Shown in pieces: positions 53,857 to 62,899 of a DNA stretch of 64,000 nucleotides. Position 1 is the first letter of the stretch. Each line of letters opens with the position of its first letter. This DNA comes from SXIZ01 sp040079795 (GTDB lineage: Bacteria; Pseudomonadota; Gammaproteobacteria; Methylococcales; Methylomonadaceae), in contig JBEBJQ010000004.1 in NCBI GenBank assembly GCA_040079795.1, positions 43,891-107,890 of the forward strand, in the 5' to 3' direction. The position numbers and the translations under genes were made by a program. The notes under the pieces were generated by a model. It did no database searches. It saw nothing but the letters and a program-made list of their open reading frames with translations, and had not been told where the DNA came from.

Positions 53857-54372
53857 ATGAATCTGGACATTAGTAAGCTATATCAACTGTACCGCAAAGA
53901 GCTACTGAACCACCTCGCCCAGATGGTCAAATGCCCTGAAATCGCACAAGAGTTGGTACAGGAAAGCTACATCATTCTGACCCGCACGGCAGCGAACGTG
54001 GCAATTGAACATCCACGCGGTTTTCTATACCGTACGGCGAATAATCTTGCCCTGGATCATCTGCGGCATAATAAAATCGTTGTGCGGCACCTTGAATCGG
54101 TACAACAACAAGAAGCCAAAACATTCCCCAGTGCCGAAAGCCAGATCTCCAAAGCGGAGTGGCGAAGCCTGCTCCATCAGGCCATTGCTGAATTACCGCC
54201 ACGCTGCCGCGATGCCTTTATTCTGCACAAAATTAACGGCCTCAGTTATCGCGAAGTCGCCAGACTATTGGATATTTCCGAAAGCGCCGTCGAAAAACAC
54301 ATCATTAAAGGCTTGCTCCATTGCCGAAAACAACTGGGCAAACATTTCAATTTTCCGCAACAAAAAAACTGA
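53857..54372 (+). CDS. FecI-type ECF sigma factor (system B)
   Basis: 171 residues. Region 2: LYRKELLNHLAQMVKCPEIAQELVQESYIIL and HPRGFLYRTANNLALDHLRH; region 4: AIAELPPRCRDAFILHKINGLSYREVARLLDISESAVEKHIIKGLLHCRKQL. Intact by length and motifs. It is followed by an intact fecR, but the receptor gene is reduced to its STN domain, so its normal signal source may be lost or come from another receptor. Confidence 0.92.
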   Translation: MNLDISKLYQLYRKELLNHLAQMVKCPEIAQELVQESYIILTRTAANVAIEHPRGFLYRTANNLALDHLRHNKIVVRHLESVQQQEAKTFPSAESQISKAEWRSLLHQAIAELPPRCRDAFILHKINGLSYREVARLLDISESAVEKHIIKGLLHCRKQLGKHFNFPQQKN

Positions 54373-54390
54373 GGCATTTGCCCTATTAAA

Positions 54391-54394
54391 CGTC
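54391..54394 (+). promoter_or_regulatory. CGTC element before fecR B
   Basis: TTAAACGTCTTC lies 62 bp before the fecR B start and matches TTAAATCGTCTTA before fecR C and receptor C. Candidate ECF -10 element. Confidence 0.4.
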
Positions 54395-54455
54395 TTCAGG
54401 GTATCAGCCTAAATTTTTCTGCGTCGTTAAGCAGCAGCCATCTATAATTAAGCTC

Positions 54456-55451
54456 ATGAGTAAACTTTTACCTCTTCCCCCATCCACACAGGCGGATGCC
54501 ATCAATCAACAAGCCATAGAATGGTTTGCCAAATTACGCACTGACACACTTACAACGGAAGAACGCATGCACTTTTCGGTGTGGCTGGAAACCAGTGTTA
54601 TGCACCAGCAGGCATTCGATGAAATAAACGCCTTCTGGGAAGATGCGGACTTTACCGAACTATTGCAGGAGACACCCCTCAGCAACGATGCGCTCAATGC
54701 CGTCAAAGCCCTAACCTCGCCCAGCAAACCAGCAACAAGGTTAACTTACCCTAAATACGCGTTAGCCTTAGCCGCCTGTTTAGCAATGGTCATGATCGTG
54801 TATCGCCCCAGCATCAGTTGTTTGCAAGCGGATTACTGCACTGCGGTTGGTGAAATTCGTAGCATTACCCTGGCAGATGGCAGCCAAATCACGCTTAACT
54901 CCAACACCGCGTTAACCGTAGCTTTCAATAACCAGCAACGCACGGTAAATCTGCGTCAAGGTGAGGCATTATTTGCAGTACAACGCAATCCGCAACTGCC
55001 GTTTGTAGTCGCCGGGCATTTTAGCAACACCCGTGTTCTCGGCACCCGTTTTGTCATTCGGGAAGACCTTGATAAAGATACCGTTAGTGTGGTCAGCGGC
55101 TTAGTGGAAGTAAGCACATCCAGCCAACAAAAACCCGCACTATTAAAAGCAAATGACCAAATTGTAGTTGGACAGGAGCAACTTGGTGCTATCCAACAGC
55201 TTGCCAACGAAGATACCGCCCCTTGGGTAAAAGGTCGGCTACTGTTCGATAATGCTTCTTTAAATACAGTTATTACCGAACTCAACCGTTACCGGCGCGG
55301 AAAAGTAATCATTCAAAATGCTGCGCTCAAAGCCCTGAAAGTCAGCGGCCGGTTCGACATCAGCAATACCGATAATGCCCTGGAATCCTTACAACAAACC
55401 TTACCGATCCATATTTATAGAATCACACCTTGGTTTATTGTAATTGCTTAA
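54456..55451 (+). CDS. FecR-type anti-sigma/sensor protein (system B)
   Basis: 331 residues. The N-terminal sigma-binding part (QQAIEWFAKLRTDTLTTEERMHFSVWLET) is followed by one membrane span at about 103-120 and the periplasmic FecR domain with CTAVGEIRSITLADGSQITLNSNTALTVAF. The C-terminal receptor-contact part (VITELNRYRRGKVIIQN) is kept. It starts 83 bp after the sigma gene and ends 239 bp before the receptor stub. Confidence 0.92.
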   Translation: MSKLLPLPPSTQADAINQQAIEWFAKLRTDTLTTEERMHFSVWLETSVMHQQAFDEINAFWEDADFTELLQETPLSNDALNAVKALTSPSKPATRLTYPKYALALAACLAMVMIVYRPSISCLQADYCTAVGEIRSITLADGSQITLNSNTALTVAFNNQQRTVNLRQGEALFAVQRNPQLPFVVAGHFSNTRVLGTRFVIREDLDKDTVSVVSGLVEVSTSSQQKPALLKANDQIVVGQEQLGAIQQLANEDTAPWVKGRLLFDNASLNTVITELNRYRRGKVIIQNAALKALKVSGRFDISNTDNALESLQQTLPIHIYRITPWFIVIA

Positions 55452-55628
55452 GGGCATCGTCAGACATGCCCTTCAGGGGCGATTGAAATTCTTTCTATCA
55501 GGCATCCCCAATAGGCGATGTTATTTTAACCAATGCCCAATTAAATCCCTGAAGCAGCTGGCTCATCAGCATTAATTTTTGTATTAAACATATTTTCAAA
55601 ACCATACTGAGGGAAATTCATCCTCAAT

Positions 55629-55632
55629 CGTC
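55629..55632 (+). promoter_or_regulatory. CGTC element before the STN stub
   Basis: TCAATCGTCTCCATG lies about 60 bp before the stub start, in the position of the receptor promoters of systems A and C. If functional, the stub is still transcribed by the ECF factor. Confidence 0.35.
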
Positions 55633-55690
55633 TCCATGATAGCCCTGTATATTTACGGGATGTCTTCTAAATCTAATCATGGAGAAAACA

Positions 55691-56146
55691 ATGCGCAATA
55701 AATCCTCCCGCAGCTTCAGCTGCGTAGTTTGCCCGCAACAGCCCATCCTCTTAAAGCCCTTAGTGTTCGCTATGGTTGCAACGTTCAGCAACCAAACGGC
55801 GGCAATGGAAGCAGAAAAAAACCTCCCGTTTAACATTCCGGCACAAAGCTTGGGCAGTGCGCTTAATCGCTATGCCGATGCCACTGATGTACAACTTAGC
55901 TATCCCGCCGCGTTGACGGCAGGACTTAAATCTACTGACGTATCTGGCAGCTATAGCGCACCGCAAGCGCTGCAAAAGCTGTTAAGCGGCACTGGGTTTG
56001 TCGCGCGTACCACTGAAACCGGAGAGTCGCTGTTTTTGATAAAGATTTTTGTGCGGGTATCCTCCCCAAAAAATCGTCAAAAACGACGCGACGATTATAT
56101 GCTACGCAGCCCCGATACCCCTGGTATTTTTGTGTTTCAGGATTAG
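55691..56146 (+). pseudogene. Receptor stub: STN domain only, rest lost
   Basis: 151 codons from the ATG at 55691, which has GGAG 6 nt upstream like the intact receptors. A signal-like N-terminus is followed by a full STN domain (LPFNIPAQSLGSALNRYADATDVQLSYPA to TGESLFLIK, about 40-110). Plug and barrel are missing; about 35 unrelated, basic residues follow, and the stop lies inside a 20-bp perfect palindrome. This is most likely a truncated TonB receptor left by rearrangement. A free STN protein that still talks to FecR is possible but speculative. Confidence 0.75.
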
Positions 56147-56169
56147 CACCCTGAAACACAAAAATACCA
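56122..56169. repeat. Perfect 20-bp palindrome at the end of the receptor stub
   Basis: Arms at 56122-56141 and 56150-56169 are exact reverse complements (20 of 20) around an 8-nt loop containing the stub's stop codon. It can form a strong hairpin in RNA or DNA; there is no T-run. It marks the left side of the scar region. Confidence 0.75.
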
Positions 56170-56323
56170 ATAGTTGACGCCGCCTATCGGGAAGCCTCTG
56201 TCAACGTCAAGCCATTCTAATACGGCTCAACACCCGGCCCTGTGCGGCTATCGGGGACTAAAAATCTTCACTTCGCTAGCGCTACGTTTCCAAGATTTTC
56301 AGCGCCAGCGGGTAGCCGCGCAG

Positions 56324-56352
56324 GTTGGGTTGCATGCTTTTCGCAACCCAAC
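56324..56352. repeat. REP-like hairpin GTTGGGTTGC / GCAACCCAAC
   Basis: Arms 56324-56333 and 56343-56352 pair over 10 bp. It is one of a family of TTGGG(G)T hairpins clustered at 56320-56540. Confidence 0.65.
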
Positions 56353-56390
56353 ACATGGGGGCGGTAAATGTTGGGTTGAAACAGGGGGCC

Positions 56391-56538
56391 GTAGGTTGGG
56401 GTGAGGTTACGAACCCCAACACTTTGGGGTGATGATTTTTTTAATCGGGGACGATACATTGCGGTTTTTTTACGCTACAACATTTTCGTACACCTGACGC
56501 GCGGTTTATGTTGGGGTTCGTACCTCACCCCAACCTAC
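56391..56538. mobile_element. MITE-like element with 30-bp terminal inverted repeats
   Basis: The segment 56391-56421 (starting GTAGGTTGGGGTGAGG, ending CCCCAACA) recurs as its reverse complement at 56509-56538, differing by one T. Each end is itself a hairpin (GTTGGGGT / ACCCCAAC). The element of about 148 bp has no ORF. Size, inverted ends and inner palindromes fit a REP/MITE-type non-autonomous element; no transposase is in the window. Confidence 0.6.
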
Positions 56539-56783
56539 GTTCTAGACCGGGTAGCTTGACGACGCTCATAATCAGTCGCCAAATTAACCGCAATACGGTG
56601 CAACAATGCGCGGGGATTTTCCGCTTGCTGCCAAAGGCCGCTACTTAGAAATCTTTGATAGGTGTCCTGTAAAATATCCGCTGCAATATCAGCACACCCA
56701 AAACGTCGAATCAACACCCCCTTGATTTCTTGCTCATAGGTTTTTATAAGTTGCGCGAAAACGAGGCTTGAAAGTCCACTCAT
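56535..56783 (-). pseudogene. Truncated FecI-type ECF sigma factor
   Basis: 82 codons from the ATG at 56783. Region 2 is intact (FAQLIKTYEQEIKGVLIRRFGCADIAADILQDTYQRF, ENPRALLHRIAVNLATDYERR), but region 4 is absent. The last codons and the stop lie inside the right inverted repeat of the MITE-like element, so the insertion or a linked deletion truncated the gene. Without region 4 it cannot recognise -35 promoter elements. Confidence 0.8.
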
Positions 56784-57051
56784 TGAATAACTGGCTCTGC
56801 GTAGCAGGATTAAGTAAAAGCATTGGCTAATTAATAAGCACATTTTATGCCACTACTTAGAAATCCTTTTAAACCGCTATAAAGCAGCTTTAGACAAAGA
56901 TTTTTTACTGTTAATAAGGAGTTTTACGGTTATTTGCCCTATTAAATTTAGGTCACCTAACATTGTTTAATAAATGATGGGAGCTTTTTAAAGCATAACC
57001 CTGACTACCGAGATTTTAAACAGCTATTTTATGCGGTTTGTATCATTAACC

Positions 57052-58236
57052 TTATCTACCGGATTTAGCACGACGCTTTTGTAACCAACGGATTAGGCCG
57101 GTCACATAAAGTATCATCGGCACTAAACCGGTGATACAAATAATTATTCGCCCAAGCAGCCCAAATGCTTCACCATTATGCAAGGGATAAAGCCACTGAA
57201 GAAAAACATCGCCTGCTGAATCGAACTGAAGATCGGTTTTACGTAATACTTTACCGCTGTATTGATCCAGCCAGAGCATTCGCCTTGGACGGGTACGGTT
57301 AATTTCCGCCGGGGCTCGCTTCACGATTCGATAGAAGCCTTGCCCATCTTGCGGAAAAATAATCATCTTATACTCGCCATCGGGAAAATTCTGATCGGTA
57401 ATCGCCGTAACCTGGCCCAATTTAAGCGGTTGTTGTTCGGCGTTGAATATCGAACTCAGCTTTGCTGCTTCCGACTGTAAAGGTGAAAATAATTTCACTA
57501 ATCCGGTCACATAGGGTGTAAACACTAAATAAATACCCGAAAACAGCACGACCAATAAGATTATCGAAAAATAGAAGCCAACCGTTTTATGTAAGTCGAA
57601 ATTAAACCGCTCAATACTGGCGCTACGTTTGATGGTTAATGCCTGCCTGAGCTTGCCCGGACTCGGCCACCAGAGGATTAAGCCGGTTAATACGGAAAAC
57701 AACAGAAACAACGACACGATACCCACCAGGGTTTTGCCCGCTTCGCCCAATGCCAAGGAGTAGTGAAAGCGTACGAAAAAATTCATCAAACTGCCCCGCC
57801 AGGGATCGCTGGTATCGAACGTTAAGCGTTGCCCGGTGACACTTGCCGTGTAAGGATTTACAAACACCTGATGCCATTCGGATTTTTCCGGCATTTTTTT
57901 AGCCGGTAAGCTGTAGGTAATTAAAAACGCTTCGTCTGGCTTAGCCGGAAAAACAAACGCGTAAGCTTTACCCTGATCGGGTATCACCGCTTTAGCAGCG
58001 GCCACGATCTGACTCAATGAACGATATTCCGCTGCTGAAGATTTATACGTTACTTGTTTAAGGCTTGAATTCAACGCAGTGTCAATTTCCGGCCAGAACA
58101 CCGATAAACTGCCTGCTAAACCGCTCAGCACAAACACCGCGCCGGCCAGCAAACCGATATAAAGATGTACCTGCAACCAAAATTTGCGGAGGGTTTTCAA
58201 AGCTTGGAAAGAATAGGTCGTGGTTTTTGCGGTCAT
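57052..58236 (-). CDS. PepSY-domain membrane protein (siderophore-uptake associated)
   Basis: 394 residues from the ATG at 58236. Four membrane spans: about 15-40, 180-205, 225-250 and a C-terminal pair-like segment near 360. The periplasmic part has PepSY features (SLSQIVAAAKAVIPDQGKAYAFVFP; DPWRGSLMNFFVRFHYSLALGEAGKT, with possible heme-binding His). Such proteins lie beside TonB receptors and are proposed ferric-siderophore reductases. It is downstream of receptor C, 222 bp apart, same strand. Confidence 0.88.
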   Translation of the reverse strand: MTAKTTTYSFQALKTLRKFWLQVHLYIGLLAGAVFVLSGLAGSLSVFWPEIDTALNSSLKQVTYKSSAAEYRSLSQIVAAAKAVIPDQGKAYAFVFPAKPDEAFLITYSLPAKKMPEKSEWHQVFVNPYTASVTGQRLTFDTSDPWRGSLMNFFVRFHYSLALGEAGKTLVGIVSLFLLFSVLTGLILWWPSPGKLRQALTIKRSASIERFNFDLHKTVGFYFSIILLVVLFSGIYLVFTPYVTGLVKLFSPLQSEAAKLSSIFNAEQQPLKLGQVTAITDQNFPDGEYKMIIFPQDGQGFYRIVKRAPAEINRTRPRRMLWLDQYSGKVLRKTDLQFDSAGDVFLQWLYPLHNGEAFGLLGRIIICITGLVPMILYVTGLIRWLQKRRAKSGR

Positions 58237-58394
58237 CAATGAGGTATTAAATCAATTGATCGTAAATCGTACGGTGGTTTCGCGCCACGACTGCATGGAT
58301 GCCACCTCTAAAGGGTGATCTATGGACAGAGGTAGAGCAACGCAGGAGCAGTTGCCGAGCAAACCGCCCTGCCAAATGAAGCATCTTAGCCTAT

Positions 58395-58421
58395 GGCGGA
58401 TTGCCTAGCGGCGAATCCGCC
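58395..58421 (-). terminator. Hairpin after receptor C
   Basis: GGCGGATT (58395-58402) and AATCCGCC (58414-58421) pair over 8 bp, 38 bp past the receptor stop, in the gap before the PepSY gene. It lacks a T-run and may only reduce readthrough. Confidence 0.45.
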
Positions 58422-58458
58422 CCACTGTTCTACCGAACATGTAAACCAATTGAAACGC

Positions 58459-60930
58459 TTAAAACTCGACTTTAACCGATCCCATAAATGTCCGCGGCGC
58501 ACCCGGCAACACTTGTTGTATGGCAGAAGAGAAACCGTTACTGGATACGTAATATTCTTTATCCAGCAGGTTATCGACATTAAATTGCAAAGTCACATTG
58601 GATGGCCCGAATTTATGTTGATATTTCAACATGCCATCCAGTAGCGCATAGCCGGGCATATAAAAACTGTTGTTAATATTACCGGCGCGGTTGCTGGCGA
58701 AAAATACGCCTAACCCGGCACTGAAGCCTTTTGCACCGAAGCCAGAGAAGTCATAAGTTGTCCAAACACTGCCTGAGTTTCTGGGGACGTTGGCAAAACG
58801 CCGACCGGCGTTACCGACACCGCTAGAGCCGATCACAACATCAAACGGTGCGGAGTCGTTAGTCACTTCGGTATCAGTGTAGGCATAGGATGCGATCACA
58901 TTCGCATAATCGGTCAATTGTCCACGTAAATCCAACTCAATGCCGCGACTGCGCTGTTCACCGGTAACCGCCACTTTATTAACATAAGGTGCGGGCAGAG
59001 GAGTCTGAATATTACTTTTGGTTAACTCATAAAAAGCAAGGTTGGCGAATAATTTGCCATCCCACCACTCGCCTTTTAAGCCGACCTCATATTCCTCGGA
59101 TTTTTCCGGATCAGGTATTCCCCCCGCAACGGTAGTTCCTTGATTGACTGCATTAAAGGTTTTCACATAATCGCCATAAATGCTGAGCCAATGCACGGGA
59201 CGATACGAAAGACCAACGCGAGGGCTAAACTCATCTGCCGCTTTGGTTCTGCCGCCGACTGCAAAATCAGCATGATCAAAACGACTGCCGAATAACAATT
59301 GCCATTTATCCCATAGTGCAATCTGATCCTGTACATACACGCCGTACCATTCGTTTCTCGGTTTGTTAGGTGCATTAAGCGGATCGTTGAGATATTGATT
59401 AAAACCGTATACAGGGTTAAACACATTGATAGTAGGAATTCCCGTCGCTCTAAACGTACTGGAGCTATTGGCATTACTGGATTGATAATAGTCGGCACCT
59501 ACCAGCAAGGTATGCTTGAGTTCGCCGGTGGCAAAATGCCCGGTAATATCTACTGTGCCATATTCACTATCAAAATTGTCACGGGTTTTTAAAAAATTCC
59601 GGTTTAAATCACCTTTAAGGTTGGCATTTAAATTAGCTGAGGTCTGAGCGGTATTAACTTCCTGTGTAATAAATGAAAACCGCCCGCGAATCTTCCAGTC
59701 ATCATTAAAACGGTGCGTCAAGGTAGCATCGGCTTCATAAAATTCTTGGTTGTTGTAATCAGTGGGTTCGTTCCTGAAAAAATTCAGCGGAATTTTGCCC
59801 GGAATAACCCCCGAAACCTGCAAGCCATAGGGAATACCCGATTCGCTCATAGTTTTGCGCTTCTGATACATAAAATCCAAATCCAGCTGGGTATCCTTGC
59901 TAATCTCCCAAGTGAGGGATGGTGCAATAAAATCCTTATTATCAAAGATATAATCCCGAAACGAATCACTGTCTAAATGTTCATAATTCAGGCGGTAGGA
60001 CAAAGTGCCATCCTTGTTAATCGATCCTGTCGCATCAGCGAGGGTTCGGTAGGCGTCAAAGGAGCCGAATTGTTGTTGCAAAGAATAGTAGGCTTCTTTT
60101 TGCGGACGCTTGGTGATGACGTTAACCAAACCGCCGGGCTGGGTTCGTCCGAATAACATCCCGGCCGGTCCTTTCAATACTTCGACCCGCTGTGCATTAG
60201 CCAGGGAAATATTGGTATTGTTGAGCGTTAAAGTACCATCGCGATAGATAGCGTTATTCGTAAAACCGCGGATTTGCAGGGTTTCATTTCTTTGCGCGCC
60301 GAAGCCCCAGCCTGGAGACACGCCGCTGACATTTTTTAGGACATTTTCCAATCCTGTCGCCTGCTGGTCATTAATGACCGCTTTAGGCACCACCTGTATG
60401 GACATGGGAGTATCCATGATCTCTGCATCAGTTTTAGTCGCTGATCTGGCTTTGGTAACCGCATAATCCTTGTTGTAGGGATCATCTGGATTATTCAGTT
60501 CAGATGTTGCCGAGGCGGTCACCGTCATCGGTTTTAGCGTAGGCGGTTCAGTGTTTGCTGTGGTTTGGGTTTTGTAATCTACATTATTCTGTTTAGTCGC
60601 TTCAGCAATCAAGGTTTCCTTTTGAGCTGCCGCAAGCATCACCGATTGGGTATCGGTAAAACGGTACTCAATACCAGTATTTTGCAGCAATTTGTCCAGC
60701 GCCTGCTGCCGTGTATAGCGTCCGGATAAACCTTGGGTTTTGATATTGCGGGCGACATCGGCATTAAAAAAGGTTTTAACCCCAGCGTCTTCAGAAAATT
60801 GCAGGATTGCTGAAGACAATGATTGTGCGGGGATATTAAAGTCCTGCTTTGCCTGATTTTCTGCCATAACGGCAGTGACCGGCAGTATGGCCAGCAGCAT
60901 TAAAGTGGCGCGATGAGAGTCTAGGTTCAT
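58459..60930 (-). CDS. TonB-dependent siderophore receptor with STN domain (system C)
   Basis: 823 residues. Signal peptide ending VTAVMAEN, STN domain at about 28-105 (FNIPAQSLSSAILQFSEDAGVKTFF), linker, TonB-box-like DYAVTKARSATKTD, plug (PMSIQVVPKAVINDQQATGLENVLKNVSGVSPGWG; QRVEVLKGPAGMLFGRTQPGGLVNVITK) and barrel ending GSVKVEF. A transducing receptor paired with the upstream FecR and sigma factor. AAGGAG precedes the ATG. The ligand is unknown. Confidence 0.94.
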   Translation of the reverse strand: MNLDSHRATLMLLAILPVTAVMAENQAKQDFNIPAQSLSSAILQFSEDAGVKTFFNADVARNIKTQGLSGRYTRQQALDKLLQNTGIEYRFTDTQSVMLAAAQKETLIAEATKQNNVDYKTQTTANTEPPTLKPMTVTASATSELNNPDDPYNKDYAVTKARSATKTDAEIMDTPMSIQVVPKAVINDQQATGLENVLKNVSGVSPGWGFGAQRNETLQIRGFTNNAIYRDGTLTLNNTNISLANAQRVEVLKGPAGMLFGRTQPGGLVNVITKRPQKEAYYSLQQQFGSFDAYRTLADATGSINKDGTLSYRLNYEHLDSDSFRDYIFDNKDFIAPSLTWEISKDTQLDLDFMYQKRKTMSESGIPYGLQVSGVIPGKIPLNFFRNEPTDYNNQEFYEADATLTHRFNDDWKIRGRFSFITQEVNTAQTSANLNANLKGDLNRNFLKTRDNFDSEYGTVDITGHFATGELKHTLLVGADYYQSSNANSSSTFRATGIPTINVFNPVYGFNQYLNDPLNAPNKPRNEWYGVYVQDQIALWDKWQLLFGSRFDHADFAVGGRTKAADEFSPRVGLSYRPVHWLSIYGDYVKTFNAVNQGTTVAGGIPDPEKSEEYEVGLKGEWWDGKLFANLAFYELTKSNIQTPLPAPYVNKVAVTGEQRSRGIELDLRGQLTDYANVIASYAYTDTEVTNDSAPFDVVIGSSGVGNAGRRFANVPRNSGSVWTTYDFSGFGAKGFSAGLGVFFASNRAGNINNSFYMPGYALLDGMLKYQHKFGPSNVTLQFNVDNLLDKEYYVSSNGFSSAIQQVLPGAPRTFMGSVKVEF

Positions 60931-60952
60931 AAATACTCCTTGTGATTTTGTT

Positions 60953-60975
60953 ATCGTCTTGAGTAAGACGATTTA
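60953..60975 (-). promoter_or_regulatory. ECF-type element and inverted repeat before receptor C
   Basis: The minus strand has TTAAATCGTCTTACTCAA; the same TTAAATCGTCTTA occurs before fecR C, and CGTCTTACTCAA before receptor A. The site also forms an inverted repeat ATCGTCTT-GAGT-AAGACGAT (60953-60972). Confidence 0.5.
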
Positions 60976-61042
60976 AACAAGGCAAAGTATCTAACCGGTT
61001 TTAAAATATTTCTTTAACTTTGGTTATCCTCTATAACCGCTT

Positions 61043-62011
61043 TTATTTTGCAGACAGCAACACCAGTTTTTCAGTTATTTTGGTCACTTTTATGGACAAG
61101 CTTTGTTCAATAGTCTTAAGGGCAATGTTGGTGTCGTCCGTATCAAATACGCCGGTCACTGGCAGTTTTTTGATGGCTGCGGAAGTAATCATGATTTTAC
61201 CGGGGCGATATCGATTGAGTTCGGCAATAACGTCTACCAAAGGTTTGTCCTGAAACACCATGCGCTGATTCCGCCAGGCTTTTAAGCGTTGCAAATTGGC
61301 GGTATGGACGGCATTTAGAGTATCCGCTGCAAATACAATTTGCTTACCTTCGGGTAACTGCTCAAGTACTTTGCCTGTTTCGGTGGTAATTTTAACCGCA
61401 TGCTGGTAAACAGTGACTTCTGCGGCGTCTTGTTGCAGATTAATATTAAATGCCGTCCCCAAAGCGCGAACACGGCCTGCGAAGGTTTGGACTTCAAAAG
61501 GACGCAGTGCATCCGCTGCAACTACAAAATACGCTTCCCCTTGGTGTAAAGTTATTTGCCGTTGTGCATCAGCATACTGCACTGATAACGCTGAATCGGT
61601 GTTGAGTATAATCTCTGAACCATCAGCTAAACTAATCGTCCGTTGCTCACCGGGCGAGGTACGGTAATCAGCAAAATAAAACCCATGCTGGAATATAGCC
61701 AGCGAGACAAGCAGCAATAGTGACGCAGCCACAGCAAATACAGGTTTGCTCAAACGCCCCCTATACCATTTTTTATACCCGGCTGGCAAAACAATAATCT
61801 TATCTTGAGGAACCAAAACATCCGCCTCGGTCAGGCTATCCAACGCTGACCAGAATCGTTCAATTTCCAGCCAGGCCTGTTGATTTTCAGGCCGATCTGC
61901 CAGCCATATTTCAAATTCGCGCTGCTGTTGCTGCGTGAGCAAATCTGAACTCAGTTGAGCCCGCCAATAGGCTGCCTGCATTGCTGCTTGTTCTTGCATA
62001 GATTCGGACAT
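61043..62011 (-). CDS. FecR-type anti-sigma/sensor protein (system C)
   Basis: 322 residues. N-terminal sigma-binding region (AYWRAQLSSDLLTQQQQREFEIWLADRPEN), one membrane span at about 89-107, then the FecR domain (RTSPGEQRTISLADGSEIILNTDSALSVQY) and the C-terminal receptor-contact part (VIAELNRYRPGKIMITS). It lies between the sigma gene and the receptor gene. Confidence 0.93.
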   Translation of the reverse strand: MSESMQEQAAMQAAYWRAQLSSDLLTQQQQREFEIWLADRPENQQAWLEIERFWSALDSLTEADVLVPQDKIIVLPAGYKKWYRGRLSKPVFAVAASLLLLVSLAIFQHGFYFADYRTSPGEQRTISLADGSEIILNTDSALSVQYADAQRQITLHQGEAYFVVAADALRPFEVQTFAGRVRALGTAFNINLQQDAAEVTVYQHAVKITTETGKVLEQLPEGKQIVFAADTLNAVHTANLQRLKAWRNQRMVFQDKPLVDVIAELNRYRPGKIMITSAAIKKLPVTGVFDTDDTNIALKTIEQSLSIKVTKITEKLVLLSAK

Positions 62012-62032
62012 AGGAAAGCGTTTTTGTTGTTA

Positions 62033-62045
62033 TTTTTATAAGACG
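62033..62045 (-). promoter_or_regulatory. CGTC element before fecR C
   Basis: The minus strand has TTAAATCGTCTTATAAAAAT around gacg at 62042-62045, 31 bp before the fecR start. It shares 13 nt exactly with the site before receptor C. Confidence 0.45.
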
Positions 62046-62139
62046 ATTTAACTGCGTCGAAGTCGGCATTTTAGCCCAAATGATTTTTAATCTGCCCATT
62101 ATAGCCAGCATTGTTCCCGACGCTATCCTGATCATTTGG

Positions 62140-62670
62140 TTATTCAAGCTCCTGCATTCTTTGCCGGCAATGCTCCATTGCTTTAACAATATGTTTTAGC
62201 ACTGTGCTTTCAGAAATACCCAGCTGGCTCATAATAACCGAATAAGGATACTGTTTGAATTTATGCATAATAAACACTTCCCGGCAACGCGGCGTTAATT
62301 CCGCAATAGCTTGCTTTAGATGCGTTATCTGCTGCTGAGTGTAGAGTTGATGTTCAATGGCAGGGGTGGGATCGGGGTGCTCTATGAGTGCAGACTCATC
62401 CGCTTGGCGCGCAACGCGGCGATTATTACTGCGTTGATAATCAATGGCAAGGTTACTCACGATCCTGAACAAAAAAGCACGCGGATTTTTTACCTGTTCT
62501 TCCTGAGCATTATCCTGTTCGGACTCAGAATGTATCAAACGTAAAAAAGCATCCTGCAAAATGTCTGCGGCGACCTCTGGACAGCGGGTTTGTCGAACCA
62601 GATAGCCGACTAACTCTTCCCTGTGTTGCTGTATTAAGGTCGAAGCAGAATAATGACTGAATTTATACAT
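62140..62670 (-). CDS. FecI-type ECF sigma factor (system C)
   Basis: 176 residues. Region 2: QQHREELVGYLVRQTRCPEVAADILQDAFLRL and NPRAFLFRIVSNLAIDYQR; region 4: AIAELTPRCREVFIMHKFKQYPYSVIMSQLGISESTVLKHIVKAMEHCRQRM. It heads the system C operon. Its upstream region carries paired TGMCACA elements at 62807-62838. Confidence 0.93.
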   Translation of the reverse strand: MYKFSHYSASTLIQQHREELVGYLVRQTRCPEVAADILQDAFLRLIHSESEQDNAQEEQVKNPRAFLFRIVSNLAIDYQRSNNRRVARQADESALIEHPDPTPAIEHQLYTQQQITHLKQAIAELTPRCREVFIMHKFKQYPYSVIMSQLGISESTVLKHIVKAMEHCRQRMQELE

Positions 62671-62806
62671 GAAGCCAGCAAACCTTTAAGGAAAGAAATT
62701 TGACTTAGAATAAAGCAATTTTCTTGCCATTCGGGTTTTTTAGATGTACCAAGGGCTTCAGGGGTTATATTAAAATCAACCTGTGGTGTTTTTTTAAAAA
62801 TAGGTT

Positions 62807-62839
62807 ATTTGACACAAAAATATTACGTCAAATGCCACA
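62807..62839. promoter_or_regulatory. Paired TGMCACA elements upstream of ECF sigma gene C
   Basis: ATTTGACACA (62807-62816) and AAATGCCACA (62830-62839 region) recur as in system A. ATTTGA / TCAAAT (62807, 62828) also forms an inverted repeat like the one upstream of hupE, with one more spacer base. Confidence 0.5.
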
Positions 62840-62899
62840 CCATATTGCCAGCCGGACAAGCTTAAAAAATTTCAGCAGAAATAGGCTTGCTAAAAAGTT

